This document shows positions 19,377 to 28,497 of a stretch of 64,000 nt of DNA, one piece after another. Numbering within the stretch: the stretch's first letter is position 1; every line of letters begins with the position of its first letter. The notes under the pieces were generated by a model that worked only from the letters and a program-made list of their open reading frames with translations, made no database searches and was not told where the DNA came from. A program made the translations under genes and the position numbers. The DNA is from Xanthobacteraceae bacterium (GTDB lineage: Bacteria; Pseudomonadota; Alphaproteobacteria; Rhizobiales; Xanthobacteraceae). The DNA lies in NCBI GenBank assembly GCA_019745775.1, contig JAIESR010000040.1, forward strand, positions 1 to 64,000, read 5' to 3'.

Positions 19377-20744
19377 TTATTTGGCCGCGGCCGCGAACTC
19401 CGCCTGCCACTTCGAGCGCATCGCCGCGCGCGGAATCTCCCGCCCGTAAAGGTAAACGCTCGTGATCCGCCGCGTGTGGGTGATGTCGTCGAGCGGATTG
19501 GCGTCGAGCACGACAAAATCGGCGCTCTTGCCGGGCGCGATCATGCCGAGCTCTTCAAGCTTGAGAATATCCGCCGACATCCGCGTCGCCGCGACCAGCA
19601 CCTGCGCGGGCGACATCCCGGCGGCCACCATGTTCTCGAGCTCGGTATGCATGGTCCAACCGATGAACTGATCGCCCTGCTGGCCGCCGCCATCGGTGCC
19701 GACGCCGACCCGCACGCCCGCCGCCGCAAACCGCGTGATGCCGCGCGACAGCCGCGTCCAGCTCTGGTTCGCGAACGGTGCCGGCTTCGCCAGCCGCTCG
19801 CGCAGCCGCTTGATCTGGTCCGGCCATACGCTGTCGCTCACCAGCGTGTGCGGCGGATCGATCCAGGGCGCATGCATCTGCCGCCGCAGCCCGCCGAGCG
19901 CGAGCATGAAGAAGGTATCCGGCGCGGCTTTAAGCAACTCCACCAGCTCGTCGTCGACGTCGCCGACCATGTGCGCGAAGCCGTCCATCTTGGCGCGGAT
20001 CAGCGCCTTGACGTCGACCAGGCCCGTCGCATGGACAACGACGCGCATCTTGCGTTTGTGCGCCTCGCCGATGATCGCCTCGTAAAGCGGCGGGGTGAGC
20101 TTCTTGATGGTGCCTCCCCGCGTATCGACCCAGGTCTTGACCATCTCGACGCCGTTCGCCGCCAGGTCCGCGACCGCCCGCCGGGCGTCGTCCTCGGTCG
20201 TGACCAGATGCGCCGAGTGGCGCATGTTGTTGGGCTTGATCTCGTCGATCGGCGCAAGCCCGCGACCGGCGGTGAGGAAGCGCGCCGCCTGCGGGTGCTT
20301 GCCGGCGCGCGTTTCGTCGCGCAGCCGGAACGGCGTATCGCCGAAATCGGAGCCCATCGCCATGCTGGCGGCGACGCCGAAATAGGCGAACTTGTGCATG
20401 TGATCGAGGATGTTCTCGCGCGTGTAGTTCTGCGGCCCGCTGCTCAGGCGGTGCATGTAGCCGATGTGGGAATGGGCATCGATCAGCGCCGGGATGACGG
20501 TCTTGCCGGCGAGATCGACCCGCACCGCGCCGGGCGGGGCCTGTACGTCGCCACGGCGGCCCACCGCAACGATACGATTGCCCTGCACCACGAACGCCGA
20601 ATTTTCGATGACGCTGGCGTCGCCGTTGATCAGGCGCGCGCCTTCGAACGAAGTCACGGCCGGAGCCTGGGCGTTAGCCGCAGTGCCAACCCACGTCATG
20701 AGAATTACAGCAGCGAGCGCGCGCAGAGAGACGGCGCAATCCAT
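19377..20744 (-). CDS. exported amidohydrolase family protein
   Basis: Metal-dependent hydrolase of about 455 residues with a signal peptide (LRALAAVILMTWVGTAANAQA), so probably periplasmic. Metal ligands are visible as HSHIG (HxH) and VVVHATG, with GTDGGG as the late Asp. The end (GKSADFVVLDANPLDDI) is typical of imidazolonepropionase/prolidase-like amidohydrolases. The ATG at 20744 has GGGAGG five bases upstream and replaces a longer frame from 20807. It converges on the oxidoreductase gene with a 7-base gap. Substrate unknown. Confidence 0.88.
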   Translation of the reverse strand: MDCAVSLRALAAVILMTWVGTAANAQAPAVTSFEGARLINGDASVIENSAFVVQGNRIVAVGRRGDVQAPPGAVRVDLAGKTVIPALIDAHSHIGYMHRLSSGPQNYTRENILDHMHKFAYFGVAASMAMGSDFGDTPFRLRDETRAGKHPQAARFLTAGRGLAPIDEIKPNNMRHSAHLVTTEDDARRAVADLAANGVEMVKTWVDTRGGTIKKLTPPLYEAIIGEAHKRKMRVVVHATGLVDVKALIRAKMDGFAHMVGDVDDELVELLKAAPDTFFMLALGGLRRQMHAPWIDPPHTLVSDSVWPDQIKRLRERLAKPAPFANQSWTRLSRGITRFAAAGVRVGVGTDGGGQQGDQFIGWTMHTELENMVAAGMSPAQVLVAATRMSADILKLEELGMIAPGKSADFVVLDANPLDDITHTRRITSVYLYGREIPRAAMRSKWQAEFAAAAK

Positions 20745-20857
20745 CAATACCTCCCAATGATAGCCCGGCCGGTTATGCGTCCGGCCGTGACCTGGCGCGC
20801 GGATCAATCTGATCGGCGCGAAGAATACGCCGAAATCATTCGGCGGTCATAGCCCAT

Positions 20858-21106
20858 TTAGCGGCAGCTACAGGACGAGCCCACGCCCTTGAAATTGCGA
20901 CGTGCGAAGTTCTCGGCATCCGACCGCGTCGGAAAGCGACCGAACTGACATGCGCCGCGCTGGCTGCGCATCTCATCCTCCGAGCGGCCGTCGATCCCGA
21001 TGCGGCCGTTCGCGCAGAACACGCCATAGCTCGACTGCGCCAGCGCCGCACTACCGCTGATCGTTGTCAGCGCAACGGCGGCCGCCATGGCTTTGATACC
21101 TGTCAT
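20858..21106 (-). CDS. small secreted cysteine-containing protein
   Basis: Encodes 82 residues: a signal peptide (MTGIKAMAAAVALTTISGSAALAQ) and a short mature part of about 58 residues with four cysteines, two in the terminal SSCSCR. The mature part contains FGRFPTRSDAENFARRNF, resembling a SPOR-like or sporulation-type alpha/beta segment. No known family is claimed. It is probably periplasmic with disulfides. It stands between the amidohydrolase and alpha/beta hydrolase genes on the same strand. Confidence 0.7.
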   Translation of the reverse strand: MTGIKAMAAAVALTTISGSAALAQSSYGVFCANGRIGIDGRSEDEMRSQRGACQFGRFPTRSDAENFARRNFKGVGSSCSCR

Positions 21107-21116
21107 CGAACTTCCC

Positions 21117-21998
21117 TCACAATCGCTCTTTCAGGAAGCGGATCAGACGCGGCGCGACGAAACCGGAATGGCTGCCCGGCTCGTCGATAGGATCGCTGAG
21201 CCAATAGTGCGGCGCGCCGTGCACGATGCAGGGCCGCGCCTGGAATTCCGCCTGCTTGAGTGCGGTGAGAAACTCCAGCGACTGCGTGCGATAGTCGACG
21301 GTGTCATCCTCGGTGCCCCAGATCACGAACACCGCAGTCTTGTTGTTGTCGAAGGTCGCGTAGCTGATCGGCGATGCGTCGAAATAGAGCCTGCGGTTCT
21401 GCATGGGCGAACAGCCGAGCAGCGATTCCACGAGGTTGTCGCTCGGATTCTGGATCTGCGAGTGCTTCCACTGCGCCATCAGGTCGTAGATACCATAGGT
21501 GCCGATGAGCACCTTCACCTTCGAGCTGACCGAAGCGAACTGGTCCTGCGGATAGGCATTCTTGAACAGCGCGCTCTCGCCGGCGAGCGCCACCATCGCC
21601 GCAAGATGCGCACCGGCGGAATTGCCCCACACCGCGAGACGATCGGGATCGAGCCGCAGCTCCTTGGCGCTGCCGCGCATGAATTGCACCGCCGCGCGTA
21701 CGTCGCTCACCACGCCCGGAAACGTGCTGTTGTTCTTGCCCGGCTTGGTCAGGCGATAGCTAATGGTGTAGCCGGCATAGCCGCGCTCGGCGAGATACGG
21801 GCCCCAATACTGGAAAGTGTCGCGCGAGCCGCGCCGCCAATACCCGCCGTGCACATTGACGATGGACGGGAACGGGCCCGGCCCGCCCGGCAGATAGAGA
21901 TCGCCGGTCAGTTCGACCCCGTCATGGTTGGCATACACAACGTTCTTGCGGAGTTCGAAGCTTGGTTTTGTCGTTTCTTGCACGGAGACGTCCCCCAT
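21117..21998 (-). CDS. alpha/beta hydrolase, esterase (BD-FAE/HSL-like)
   Basis: A 293-residue alpha/beta hydrolase with the oxyanion-hole motif NVHGGYW and nucleophile elbow GNSAGAHLAA. A late Asp (WGTEDDTVD) and His (HGAPHYW) complete the triad. The N-terminus ELTGDLYLPGGPGPFP is typical of secreted or cytosolic carboxylesterases. No signal peptide is evident. A role in hydrolysing an ester or lactone in this catabolic region is an inference from its neighbours. Confidence 0.87.
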   Translation of the reverse strand: MGDVSVQETTKPSFELRKNVVYANHDGVELTGDLYLPGGPGPFPSIVNVHGGYWRRGSRDTFQYWGPYLAERGYAGYTISYRLTKPGKNNSTFPGVVSDVRAAVQFMRGSAKELRLDPDRLAVWGNSAGAHLAAMVALAGESALFKNAYPQDQFASVSSKVKVLIGTYGIYDLMAQWKHSQIQNPSDNLVESLLGCSPMQNRRLYFDASPISYATFDNNKTAVFVIWGTEDDTVDYRTQSLEFLTALKQAEFQARPCIVHGAPHYWLSDPIDEPGSHSGFVAPRLIRFLKERL

Positions 21999-22083
21999 CC
22001 TGGAATACCAGCTGCTCGGTCACGGCGCCGCGTTCGAATTCCATTGGCGCGTGCAATTTCGCATAATATAGCAAAGGGATGGG

Positions 22084-22923
22084 ATGGAAATCGGCCGTCA
22101 TGGCGGGGGTGAATTGGTGACTACGGACGTGCTGCCTGCGAGCAAGTTGTCGTCGCTCAAGATCAACGGCATTCGCATCGATGCTGTCGAACGCGGAACC
22201 GGCGCCCCCCTCCTCCTTCTGCATCCCGGCATCGGTCTCGATCCCACCGCGCCGGTGCTCGACGGCCTCGCGTCACGCGCACGGCTGATCGCACCGACGC
22301 ATCCAGGCTTCGGCACGTCCGATCAGCCGCCCGCCTTCGACAGCGTGGACGATCTCGCCTATTTCTATCTCGACCTGCTGGATGAACTCGACCTCAAGGG
22401 GACCACGCTGGTCGGCGTATCGCTCGGCGGCTGGATCGCAGCCGAGATGGCGGTGAAATCCACCGCCCGAATCGCCCGGCTGGTGCTGGCCAATGCGGTC
22501 GGCATCAAGGTCGGCGGCCGCGAGGCCCGCGACATTGCCGACATCTTCGCGATGCCGGAGAAGGAATTCAACGAGCGCGCCTATGCCAACCCGGCTCTGG
22601 GCGTTCGCGACTACAAGGCGATGGCAGATGCGGACCTGCGGGCCGCCGCGCGCAACCGCGAAGCGACCGCGCGTTATGCCTGGTCGCCCTACATGCACGA
22701 CCCCAAGCTCAAGGGCCGGCTGCACCGCATCAGGATTCCCACGCTGTTCCTCTGGGGCGACTGCGACCGCATCCTGTCGGAGCCCTACGGCCGCGCTTAT
22801 GCCGGCCTGATCCCCGGTGCGCGCTTCGAGACCGTGGCGAAGGCCGGTCACTTCCCGCACTTGGATCAGCCGGAGGAGTTTTCGCGTCGAATCCACGCGT
22901 TCATGGAAGGACGTTCGTCATGA
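22084..22923 (+). CDS. alpha/beta hydrolase
   Basis: A 279-residue hydrolase of the MhpC/haloalkane-hydrolase type. It shows LLLLHPGIGLDP (oxyanion loop), GVSLGGWIAAEM (nucleophile elbow), WGDCDRILSEP (acid) and AGHFPHLDQPEEF (catalytic His). A GTG at 22117 is an alternative start. The stop overlaps the next start (ATGA), so hydrolase and flavin monooxygenase are translationally coupled and probably act on the same compound. Confidence 0.88.
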   Translation: MEIGRHGGGELVTTDVLPASKLSSLKINGIRIDAVERGTGAPLLLLHPGIGLDPTAPVLDGLASRARLIAPTHPGFGTSDQPPAFDSVDDLAYFYLDLLDELDLKGTTLVGVSLGGWIAAEMAVKSTARIARLVLANAVGIKVGGREARDIADIFAMPEKEFNERAYANPALGVRDYKAMADADLRAAARNREATARYAWSPYMHDPKLKGRLHRIRIPTLFLWGDCDRILSEPYGRAYAGLIPGARFETVAKAGHFPHLDQPEEFSRRIHAFMEGRSS

Positions 22924-24110
22924 GAATCTATCACTTCAGCGAGCATCCCTATCCGGAAGCGTGGAACGACCCGCACGGGTATCTGCGCGTCGACCTGCCC
23001 AACCGCGCCTGCGATCCCAAGCGCGCCGCCGACCTGTTCCACCGCTATCACGACGAGTATTTGCTCGCCGACGATCTCGGTCTCGACCTGATGCTCAACG
23101 AGCATCACCAGACCGCCACCTGCATGAACTCGACGTCGATCGTCAGCCTCTCGATCATGGCGCGACAGACCAAGAAAGCGCGCCTCCTGATCCTCGGCTA
23201 CCCGATCGGCCACCGGCCTGATCCTCTGCGCTGCGCCGAAGAACTTTCAACCGTCGACGTGATCTCGCGCGGCCGCCTCGACATGGGCTTCATCAAGGGC
23301 GTGCCGTACGAGTTCGCGCCGTCGAACGCCAATCCGGTCGGCGTGATGGATCGCTTCTGGGAATCGCACGACTTCATCATCAAGGCGATGACCACGCATG
23401 ACGGCCCGTTCAACTGGGAGAGCGAGCATTTCCATTACCGGCAGGTGAACATCTGGCCGCGGCCGTGGCAGCAGCCGCATCCGCCGGTTTGGAGCACGAC
23501 CGCAAGCCGTGGCAATGCGCGGGTGCTCGGCGAACGCGGATACGTGATGGCAATCCTGGGTTCGGGCTACGCCACCAAGGCGCTGTTCGACGCCTATCGT
23601 GAAGGCTACGCATCGACGCACAATGGCGCGATGCCCGGCCCCGACCGCTTTGCGTATCTGGCCCTGTTCGCGACCGCTCACAACGAAGCGGAAGCGCGCC
23701 GGCGCGGCGAACTGGTCGCGGCCTATCTGCGCACCGGCGCTACCGTCTACGCGCCGTTCAAGAACCCGCCCGGCTATCTGTCGGTCGACGACAATATGAA
23801 GCTGATGCGCGGCATGACGCCGGATCGCAGCTTCACCAAGGAAGGCCGCGTCATCGACATGCGCAGCGGCAGTCTGCAGGACCTGATCGATTCCGTGCTG
23901 ATGGTCTGCGGCACACCCGACCAGTGCTACAAGCAGATCACGGATTTCATCGAATATACGGGCGGCATGAGCAATCTCCTCGTGATGGCGCAGGGCGGCT
24001 TTCTCGATCACAAGGACACCAGCGATAGCATCACACTGCTCGCCAAGGAGATCCTGCCGCGGCTCAAGGAGTTCAAGCAACCCGGCGCGGCAAGCGTAGC
24101 GGCGGCATAA
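22920..24110 (+). CDS. LLM-class flavin-dependent oxidoreductase
   Basis: Bacterial luciferase-like monooxygenase, 396 residues, TIM-barrel fold using reduced FMN. Family features include LADDLGLDLMLNEHHQT, the RLLILGYPIGHRPDPLRCAEELSTVD region split over two strands, and SRGRLDMGFIKG. It overlaps the upstream alpha/beta hydrolase gene by four bases. Together they could perform oxygenative ring or chain cleavage followed by hydrolysis. A separate flavin reductase gene is not in the window. Confidence 0.88.
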   Translation: MRIYHFSEHPYPEAWNDPHGYLRVDLPNRACDPKRAADLFHRYHDEYLLADDLGLDLMLNEHHQTATCMNSTSIVSLSIMARQTKKARLLILGYPIGHRPDPLRCAEELSTVDVISRGRLDMGFIKGVPYEFAPSNANPVGVMDRFWESHDFIIKAMTTHDGPFNWESEHFHYRQVNIWPRPWQQPHPPVWSTTASRGNARVLGERGYVMAILGSGYATKALFDAYREGYASTHNGAMPGPDRFAYLALFATAHNEAEARRRGELVAAYLRTGATVYAPFKNPPGYLSVDDNMKLMRGMTPDRSFTKEGRVIDMRSGSLQDLIDSVLMVCGTPDQCYKQITDFIEYTGGMSNLLVMAQGGFLDHKDTSDSITLLAKEILPRLKEFKQPGAASVAAA

Positions 24111-24245
24111 ACACATAGGCCGCGTGCGAATTCCGTCAATTCTGCCCCGTTATTGCCGTAAGCTTGGTGCTGTTGCTCTACGCCAGCCTGCCAGAAAAGA
24201 TTTTCGCGAATACGACAATCCCCCGCAAATGATGGAGAGCCTGTC

Positions 24246-24581
24246 ATGCCTCGTCTCCCCACGCTTCTGATCGCCGCCGTTCTCGCCATTGGCTTCGGTG
24301 GTGTGCAGCTGGCGCAGTCGCAGACCGAACCGCCGCCCGCCGGCCAGACCGCGCCGAAAGCCAAGAAGGCGCTGACGCCGGAAGAGAAAGCCGAGCGCAA
24401 GGCGAAGCGGCAGGCCATGACGCCGGAAGAGAAGGCCAGGCTCAAAGAAGAACGCGCCGCGAAGAAGCAAGCGAAGGCCGCGAAGAAGGCGAAGCGTCAA
24501 GAATGCCTGGCGCAGGGCAAGCAGGACAATCTCAAAGGCCCGAAGCTGCGCGAGTTCATGAAGACCTGCACCGCAGGCTGA
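24246..24581 (+). CDS. PsiF-repeat family periplasmic protein
   Basis: Encodes 111 residues with a signal peptide ending AQSQ, then an extremely Lys/Ala/Glu-rich helical stretch built on two near-identical TPEEKA(E/R)xK units. The terminal QECLAQGKQDNLKGPKLREF plus MKTC block is the PsiF-type repeat. It is small, basic and likely periplasmic. Function is unknown; E. coli PsiF is phosphate-starvation inducible. A strong palindrome lies just downstream. Confidence 0.75.
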   Translation: MPRLPTLLIAAVLAIGFGGVQLAQSQTEPPPAGQTAPKAKKALTPEEKAERKAKRQAMTPEEKARLKEERAAKKQAKAAKKAKRQECLAQGKQDNLKGPKLREFMKTCTAG

Positions 24582-24593
24582 CATCCCGACACG

Positions 24594-24629
24594 CGTCATT
24601 CCGGGGCCTCAGTGCGCCCCGGAATGACG
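24594..24629. repeat. REP-like palindrome, bidirectional terminator
   Basis: A perfect 14-base inverted repeat, CGTCATTCCGGGGC-(8)-GCCCCGGAATGACG, lies between the convergent PsiF-like and SDR genes. The CGTCATTCCGGGG core resembles dispersed palindromic repeats I know from Bradyrhizobiaceae genomes. Position between gene ends fits transcription termination in both directions. A copy-number claim would need the whole genome. Confidence 0.65.
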
Positions 24630-24636
24630 GAGCGTG

Positions 24637-25449
24637 CTATGCGCCGCGCGCGGCGGCCGCTGCCTGTGCCGTGCTGGTCTCGCCGAGATGCTGACCGCAG
24701 TCCATGCGGATGCATTCGCCGGTCATCGTGGTCGCGCCTTCGACCAGGAACAGCGCCGCGACCGCGACGTCATAAGGCCAGATGCCGCGCTTGAGCGGAT
24801 ATCGTGTGTTCGCTTCCTTCAGGCGCTCCTCGTACTGTTTCTCATTGAGGATCTTGCGCGTCCAGCGGCCGAGCATGCCGCCCGGACAGAGTGCATTGAC
24901 CCGCACCTCCGGCGCCAATGCCCGCGCCATCGACAGCGTAAGGTTGTTGATCGCCGCCTTCGAGGCGGTATAGGCGATCGACGATCCGCCCGCGCGCATC
25001 GCCCCGACCGAAGAGATGTTCACGACGGCCGCGTCGCCGGTCTTTCGGAGATGCGGCGCGGCGGCGCGTGTCATCTGGTAGGTGCCGATGACGTTGACCC
25101 CGAAGATGCGCTGGAATTCGTCGGCATTGAGCAGGTCCAGGCGCTTGTGCGGGATCGGCTTGGTGGTGGCCGCATTGTTGATCAGCACGTCGAGTCGGCC
25201 CCAATTGTCGATCGCAGCCTGCACCAGACGCTGGCAATCGGCGTCTTTGGAAATGTCGCCCTGCACCGCGACCGCGTCGGCGCCTGCCGCCTTGCAGGCC
25301 GCCGCCACCGCGTCGCCGCCGTCCTTGTTCGACGCGTAGTTGACGATGACGTTGCAGCCGCGCGAGGCCAGGATCTTCGCACATTCCGTGCCGATGCCTT
25401 CGTCCGAGCTTGCTCCGGTGACGATGGCGGCTTTTCCTTTGATGTCCAA
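24637..25449 (-). CDS. SDR-family oxidoreductase
   Basis: Classical short-chain dehydrogenase/reductase of 270 residues. It has AAIVTGASSDEGIGTECA (coenzyme loop with a two-residue insertion), NNAA, NISSVGAM with the catalytic Ser, and YTASK (YxxxK). The C-terminus ends in an Ala-rich tail. NAD(P)H-dependent, cytoplasmic; substrate unknown. Stands alone on the minus strand between two intergenic palindromic or non-coding spacers. Confidence 0.88.
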   Translation of the reverse strand: MDIKGKAAIVTGASSDEGIGTECAKILASRGCNVIVNYASNKDGGDAVAAACKAAGADAVAVQGDISKDADCQRLVQAAIDNWGRLDVLINNAATTKPIPHKRLDLLNADEFQRIFGVNVIGTYQMTRAAAPHLRKTGDAAVVNISSVGAMRAGGSSIAYTASKAAINNLTLSMARALAPEVRVNALCPGGMLGRWTRKILNEKQYEERLKEANTRYPLKRGIWPYDVAVAALFLVEGATTMTGECIRMDCGQHLGETSTAQAAAAARGA

Positions 25450-25605
25450 CAGAACCTCCCGACGTGGTCTTTGTAAGCATGTTCTAGAGCACAGAGGGCG
25501 GGAAGGGAAATGTCGAGCCTGGCGGCGGGCGGCACAAATCGTCGCCGCCCGACGCCAACTCGCTCCGTTGAGCTATGCGAATTCGACGCGGCCGTCGCCG
25601 AGGAG

Positions 25606-26613
25606 CTACCTCTTGGTCAACTGCGCGAGCTTCGCCAGCAGTTCCGGCGGAAACGCCGCTGCCTTGCGCAGGACTGCCTCGATCTCTTCGCCGGTGCGCG
25701 GATTGATGTCGAAGCCACGCTTCCTGGCGTCGTCGATCAGCGCTTGGTCCTTCATGGCCGCGTTGAAGGCGCGCCGCAGCAGCGCTACGCGGTCGGCCGG
25801 GACGTCTGGCGGGGTGAACCACGGGCGACCGGTTTCGAGCGCCGACGCCTGGAAATCGAGGATGGCGCGCTGCTCGTCGTCAGTGGTGAACTCAAATATC
25901 GTCGGCGCCCTGACCCCCGGTACCGGGTCGCGCTCGGTTGTGAAGAGGAGACGCACCGTGCCGCTGTCGAGCAACGGCTGCGCCGACTGCGAAAACGCCG
26001 TCAGCGTCTGGCAGATCCCTTGAACTTCATTGCGCTGGATCGCTAGCACAACGTCGTTCGATCCCTTGTAACCGTCGACGGTGCGGAACTTCATCCCAAG
26101 CAGGTTTTTCAAGAGCACCGGCATTTCGGACAACGAAGTGCCGGCACCGTCAGTGCCGACCAGAAGCTCCCGCTCGAACAGGTCGCGCGGCGTCCGCACG
26201 CCGGAATCGGCGCGCGCGAAGCAGCCGCGGTTGTTCACCTCTGGGCTGCCGATCCACTGAAACTTCAGCGGATCGAAATTGGCGTTTGCTTTCTTGGCGA
26301 AGGCGTAGTGGGGAATGTTGCGGCTGACCGAACCAAGCACGGTGCCGTCGCGGGCCGCGCGGTTATAGAGGTGATTGGCGGCGATGAGCGAGCCCGCCCC
26401 CGGCATGTTCTCGACCACGAAATTCGGCTGGCCGGGGATGTATTGCGGCAGATGACGGACGATAAGGCGTACCCAGGTGTCGTAGTCGCCGGGCGAGGTC
26501 CCGACGATCACCCGGATGATCTTGCCCTTGTAGAACTCAGCGGCCGGCTGCGCCTGCGCAGGCGCGATCATCAACCCAACAAGCAGTCCGATTGCTGCAG
26601 GATATCGCTTCAT
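25606..26613 (-). CDS. Bug-family-like solute receptor (divergent subgroup)
   Basis: Exported binding protein of 335 residues: signal peptide MKRYPAAIGLLVGLMIAPAQA, then FYKGKIIRVIVGTSPGDYDTW in place of the classic PxRPI start. The FVVENMPGAGSLIAANHLYN block and an SxxSEMP-type central loop follow. It is a paralogue of the gene immediately upstream (5-base gap), sharing the GVRTPRDLFERELLVGTDGAG-type region with few changes. The pair probably arose by tandem duplication and is co-transcribed. Ligand unknown. Confidence 0.85.
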   Translation of the reverse strand: MKRYPAAIGLLVGLMIAPAQAQPAAEFYKGKIIRVIVGTSPGDYDTWVRLIVRHLPQYIPGQPNFVVENMPGAGSLIAANHLYNRAARDGTVLGSVSRNIPHYAFAKKANANFDPLKFQWIGSPEVNNRGCFARADSGVRTPRDLFERELLVGTDGAGTSLSEMPVLLKNLLGMKFRTVDGYKGSNDVVLAIQRNEVQGICQTLTAFSQSAQPLLDSGTVRLLFTTERDPVPGVRAPTIFEFTTDDEQRAILDFQASALETGRPWFTPPDVPADRVALLRRAFNAAMKDQALIDDARKRGFDINPRTGEEIEAVLRKAAAFPPELLAKLAQLTKR

Positions 26614-26618
26614 GACCG

Positions 26619-27623
26619 CTACCGGCTGGTGAGCTGCGGAATTCTGGCGAGCAAATGCGGTGGGAAGGCCGCGGCTTCCGCCAAGATGACCTCAAGCTCC
26701 GGGCCTGTGCGAAGCGTGACCTCAAGGCCGCGCTGCTTGGCCTCGCCCCGGAACGTCTCGTCTTTCATGGTCGCATCGAAGGCTGCGCGCAGCGCCGCGA
26801 TGCGCTCGGGCGGAACGTTGGGCGGCACCAGCCATGGCCGCCCCAGCTCCAGCGTCGAGGCGTTGAACGAGAGAATCTTCCGTTCCTCGTCTGTCTTAGC
26901 GAATTCGAATGCCGTCGGCACGCCGGGCCGCCCGCGCCTGGCTTCGATCGTGAGCAGGAGGCGCACGGTTCCGTCGTCGAGCATCTGCCGTCCGACCTGT
27001 TCGAAACCGGCGATCGTCTGGCAGATGCCAAAAACTTCCTTTCGCTCGATCGCGAGCGCGATGCTGTTGGTGCCGTGATAGCCATCGACGGTGCGGAACT
27101 TCATGCCGAGCAGGTTGCGCAGTAGGTTCGGCGTCTCCGACGCGGCGGTGCCGGCGCCGTCGGTGCCGACCACGAGCTCACGCTCGAACAGCTGCGTCGC
27201 TTCCGTCACGCCGCTGTCGACGCGCGCGTAGCAACCACGGCCGGTGAGCTCAGGGCTTCCGATCCAGCCGAACTTGAGCGGATCGTACTGGACATTGGAG
27301 CGCTTGGTGAACGCGAAGTTCGGAATATTGCGGCTCACCGAACCAATCGTCGTGCCATCCTGCGGCGCACGATTGTAGAGAAAATTGGCCGCGACCAGGG
27401 TCCCCCCACCCGGCATGTTTTCGACAACCATGTTCGGATTGCCGGGAATGTTCGTGCGCATGTGGCGCACGATCAGCCGCGCCCAGGTGTCATAGATGTC
27501 GCCGGGAGGCTGGGCGACGATCACGCGGATCGTCTTGCCCTTGTAGAACTCGTCGACAGGCCGCGCATGGCCGGATGCGCAGATCGCGGCAAGCAACACC
27601 AGTGCCGATGTCAGACGCCGCAT
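26619..27623 (-). CDS. Bug-family-like solute receptor, tandem paralogue
   Basis: A 334-residue exported receptor with signal peptide MRRLTSALVLLAAICASGHA and FYKGKTIRVIVAQPPGDIYD. It shares NIPG, VVENMPGGGTLVAANFLYN and FERELVVGTDGAGT with its downstream neighbour. It is first of the two-gene receptor unit; GST lies 15 bases upstream of it on the same strand, so the three may be one transcript. The duplicated receptors may have diverged in ligand. Confidence 0.85.
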   Translation of the reverse strand: MRRLTSALVLLAAICASGHARPVDEFYKGKTIRVIVAQPPGDIYDTWARLIVRHMRTNIPGNPNMVVENMPGGGTLVAANFLYNRAPQDGTTIGSVSRNIPNFAFTKRSNVQYDPLKFGWIGSPELTGRGCYARVDSGVTEATQLFERELVVGTDGAGTAASETPNLLRNLLGMKFRTVDGYHGTNSIALAIERKEVFGICQTIAGFEQVGRQMLDDGTVRLLLTIEARRGRPGVPTAFEFAKTDEERKILSFNASTLELGRPWLVPPNVPPERIAALRAAFDATMKDETFRGEAKQRGLEVTLRTGPELEVILAEAAAFPPHLLARIPQLTSR

Positions 27624-27637
27624 TCTCGCCTCCCTTG

Positions 27638-28339
27638 CTACGCCCTCGCGTATTTGCCGCGACCAAAGAACTGGTCCTTTTGATCGTCGGTCGCGGTCTC
27701 ACGATTGGATTTGATCTGCGCGACCTTGGCGAGCGCGGCCTTGACAGCCGGGCGGGCTGATATCGCGTCGAACCACCGCGTGAGGTTAGGTTTGTCCGTG
27801 AACGGCACGCCCTGGGCGTCGTGGTTGCGTGTCCATGGGAAGGTCGCGATGTCCGCGATTGAATATTCGCTGCCGCCAAGGAACGGTGACGCACCAAGCC
27901 GCTGTTCGAGCACTTCATAGAGCCGCTTCACCTCGCTCTGGTAGCGGTCATGGCCGTAGCTGTCGGCGCCCTTGGGCGCGAACAGCTTGAAATGCGTGAG
28001 CTGTCCGAACATCGGCCCGACGCCGGTGAGCTGGATCATCAGCCACTGGATCACGTCGTAGCGCTGCGCGATGTCCTTGGGCATAAACTTGCCGGTCTTC
28101 TCGGCGAGATACATCAGGATCGCGCCGGACTCGAACACCGTGTAAGGCTCGCCGCCCGGGCCATCGCGATCGACGATGGCCGGGATCTTGTTGTTCGGAT
28201 TGATCTTGAGAAATTCTGGCTTGAACTGATCGCCCTTCCATACATCGACGTAGTGCTCGGTGTACGGCAGGCCGCACTCTTCGAGCATGATGTAGACCTT
28301 CTGTACGTTCGGACTGGTGAGGGCGTAGAAGTCAATCAT
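27638..28339 (-). CDS. glutathione S-transferase (YfcG/YghU-like)
   Basis: Thiol-fold transferase of 233 residues. The N-terminal thioredoxin-like domain MIDFYALTSPNVQKVYIMLEE lacks an N-terminal catalytic Cys and has the YfcG-type TSPN. NPNNKIPAIVD follows with the cis-Pro, then FESGAILMYLAEK binds the gamma-glutamyl part of glutathione. The C-terminal helical domain contains SIADIATFPW. YfcG relatives are glutathione-dependent disulfide reductases. The ATG at 28339 is chosen over an upstream extension of 21 codons lacking family similarity. Confidence 0.9.
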   Translation of the reverse strand: MIDFYALTSPNVQKVYIMLEECGLPYTEHYVDVWKGDQFKPEFLKINPNNKIPAIVDRDGPGGEPYTVFESGAILMYLAEKTGKFMPKDIAQRYDVIQWLMIQLTGVGPMFGQLTHFKLFAPKGADSYGHDRYQSEVKRLYEVLEQRLGASPFLGGSEYSIADIATFPWTRNHDAQGVPFTDKPNLTRWFDAISARPAVKAALAKVAQIKSNRETATDDQKDQFFGRGKYARA

Positions 28340-28497
28340 CGGAATTTCGGCCTTTGCTGGCGGAGGGACGGTAACGGTAGCGACGCGCCGGCACGGGGGC
28401 AAGCAGCCGTCTCGGCAAACGTGGCGTCACGCCGTGTTGACAATCGTACCGTTGCCGCGCAAGCGGACATGGTCAAAGACGATCAAGCGGAAGTGAT

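Noticed and set aside
25560-25600. tRNA-like string (ctcgctccgttgagctatgcg)
   Set aside because: Superficial similarity to a D-arm only; no acceptor, anticodon or T-arm can be drawn.
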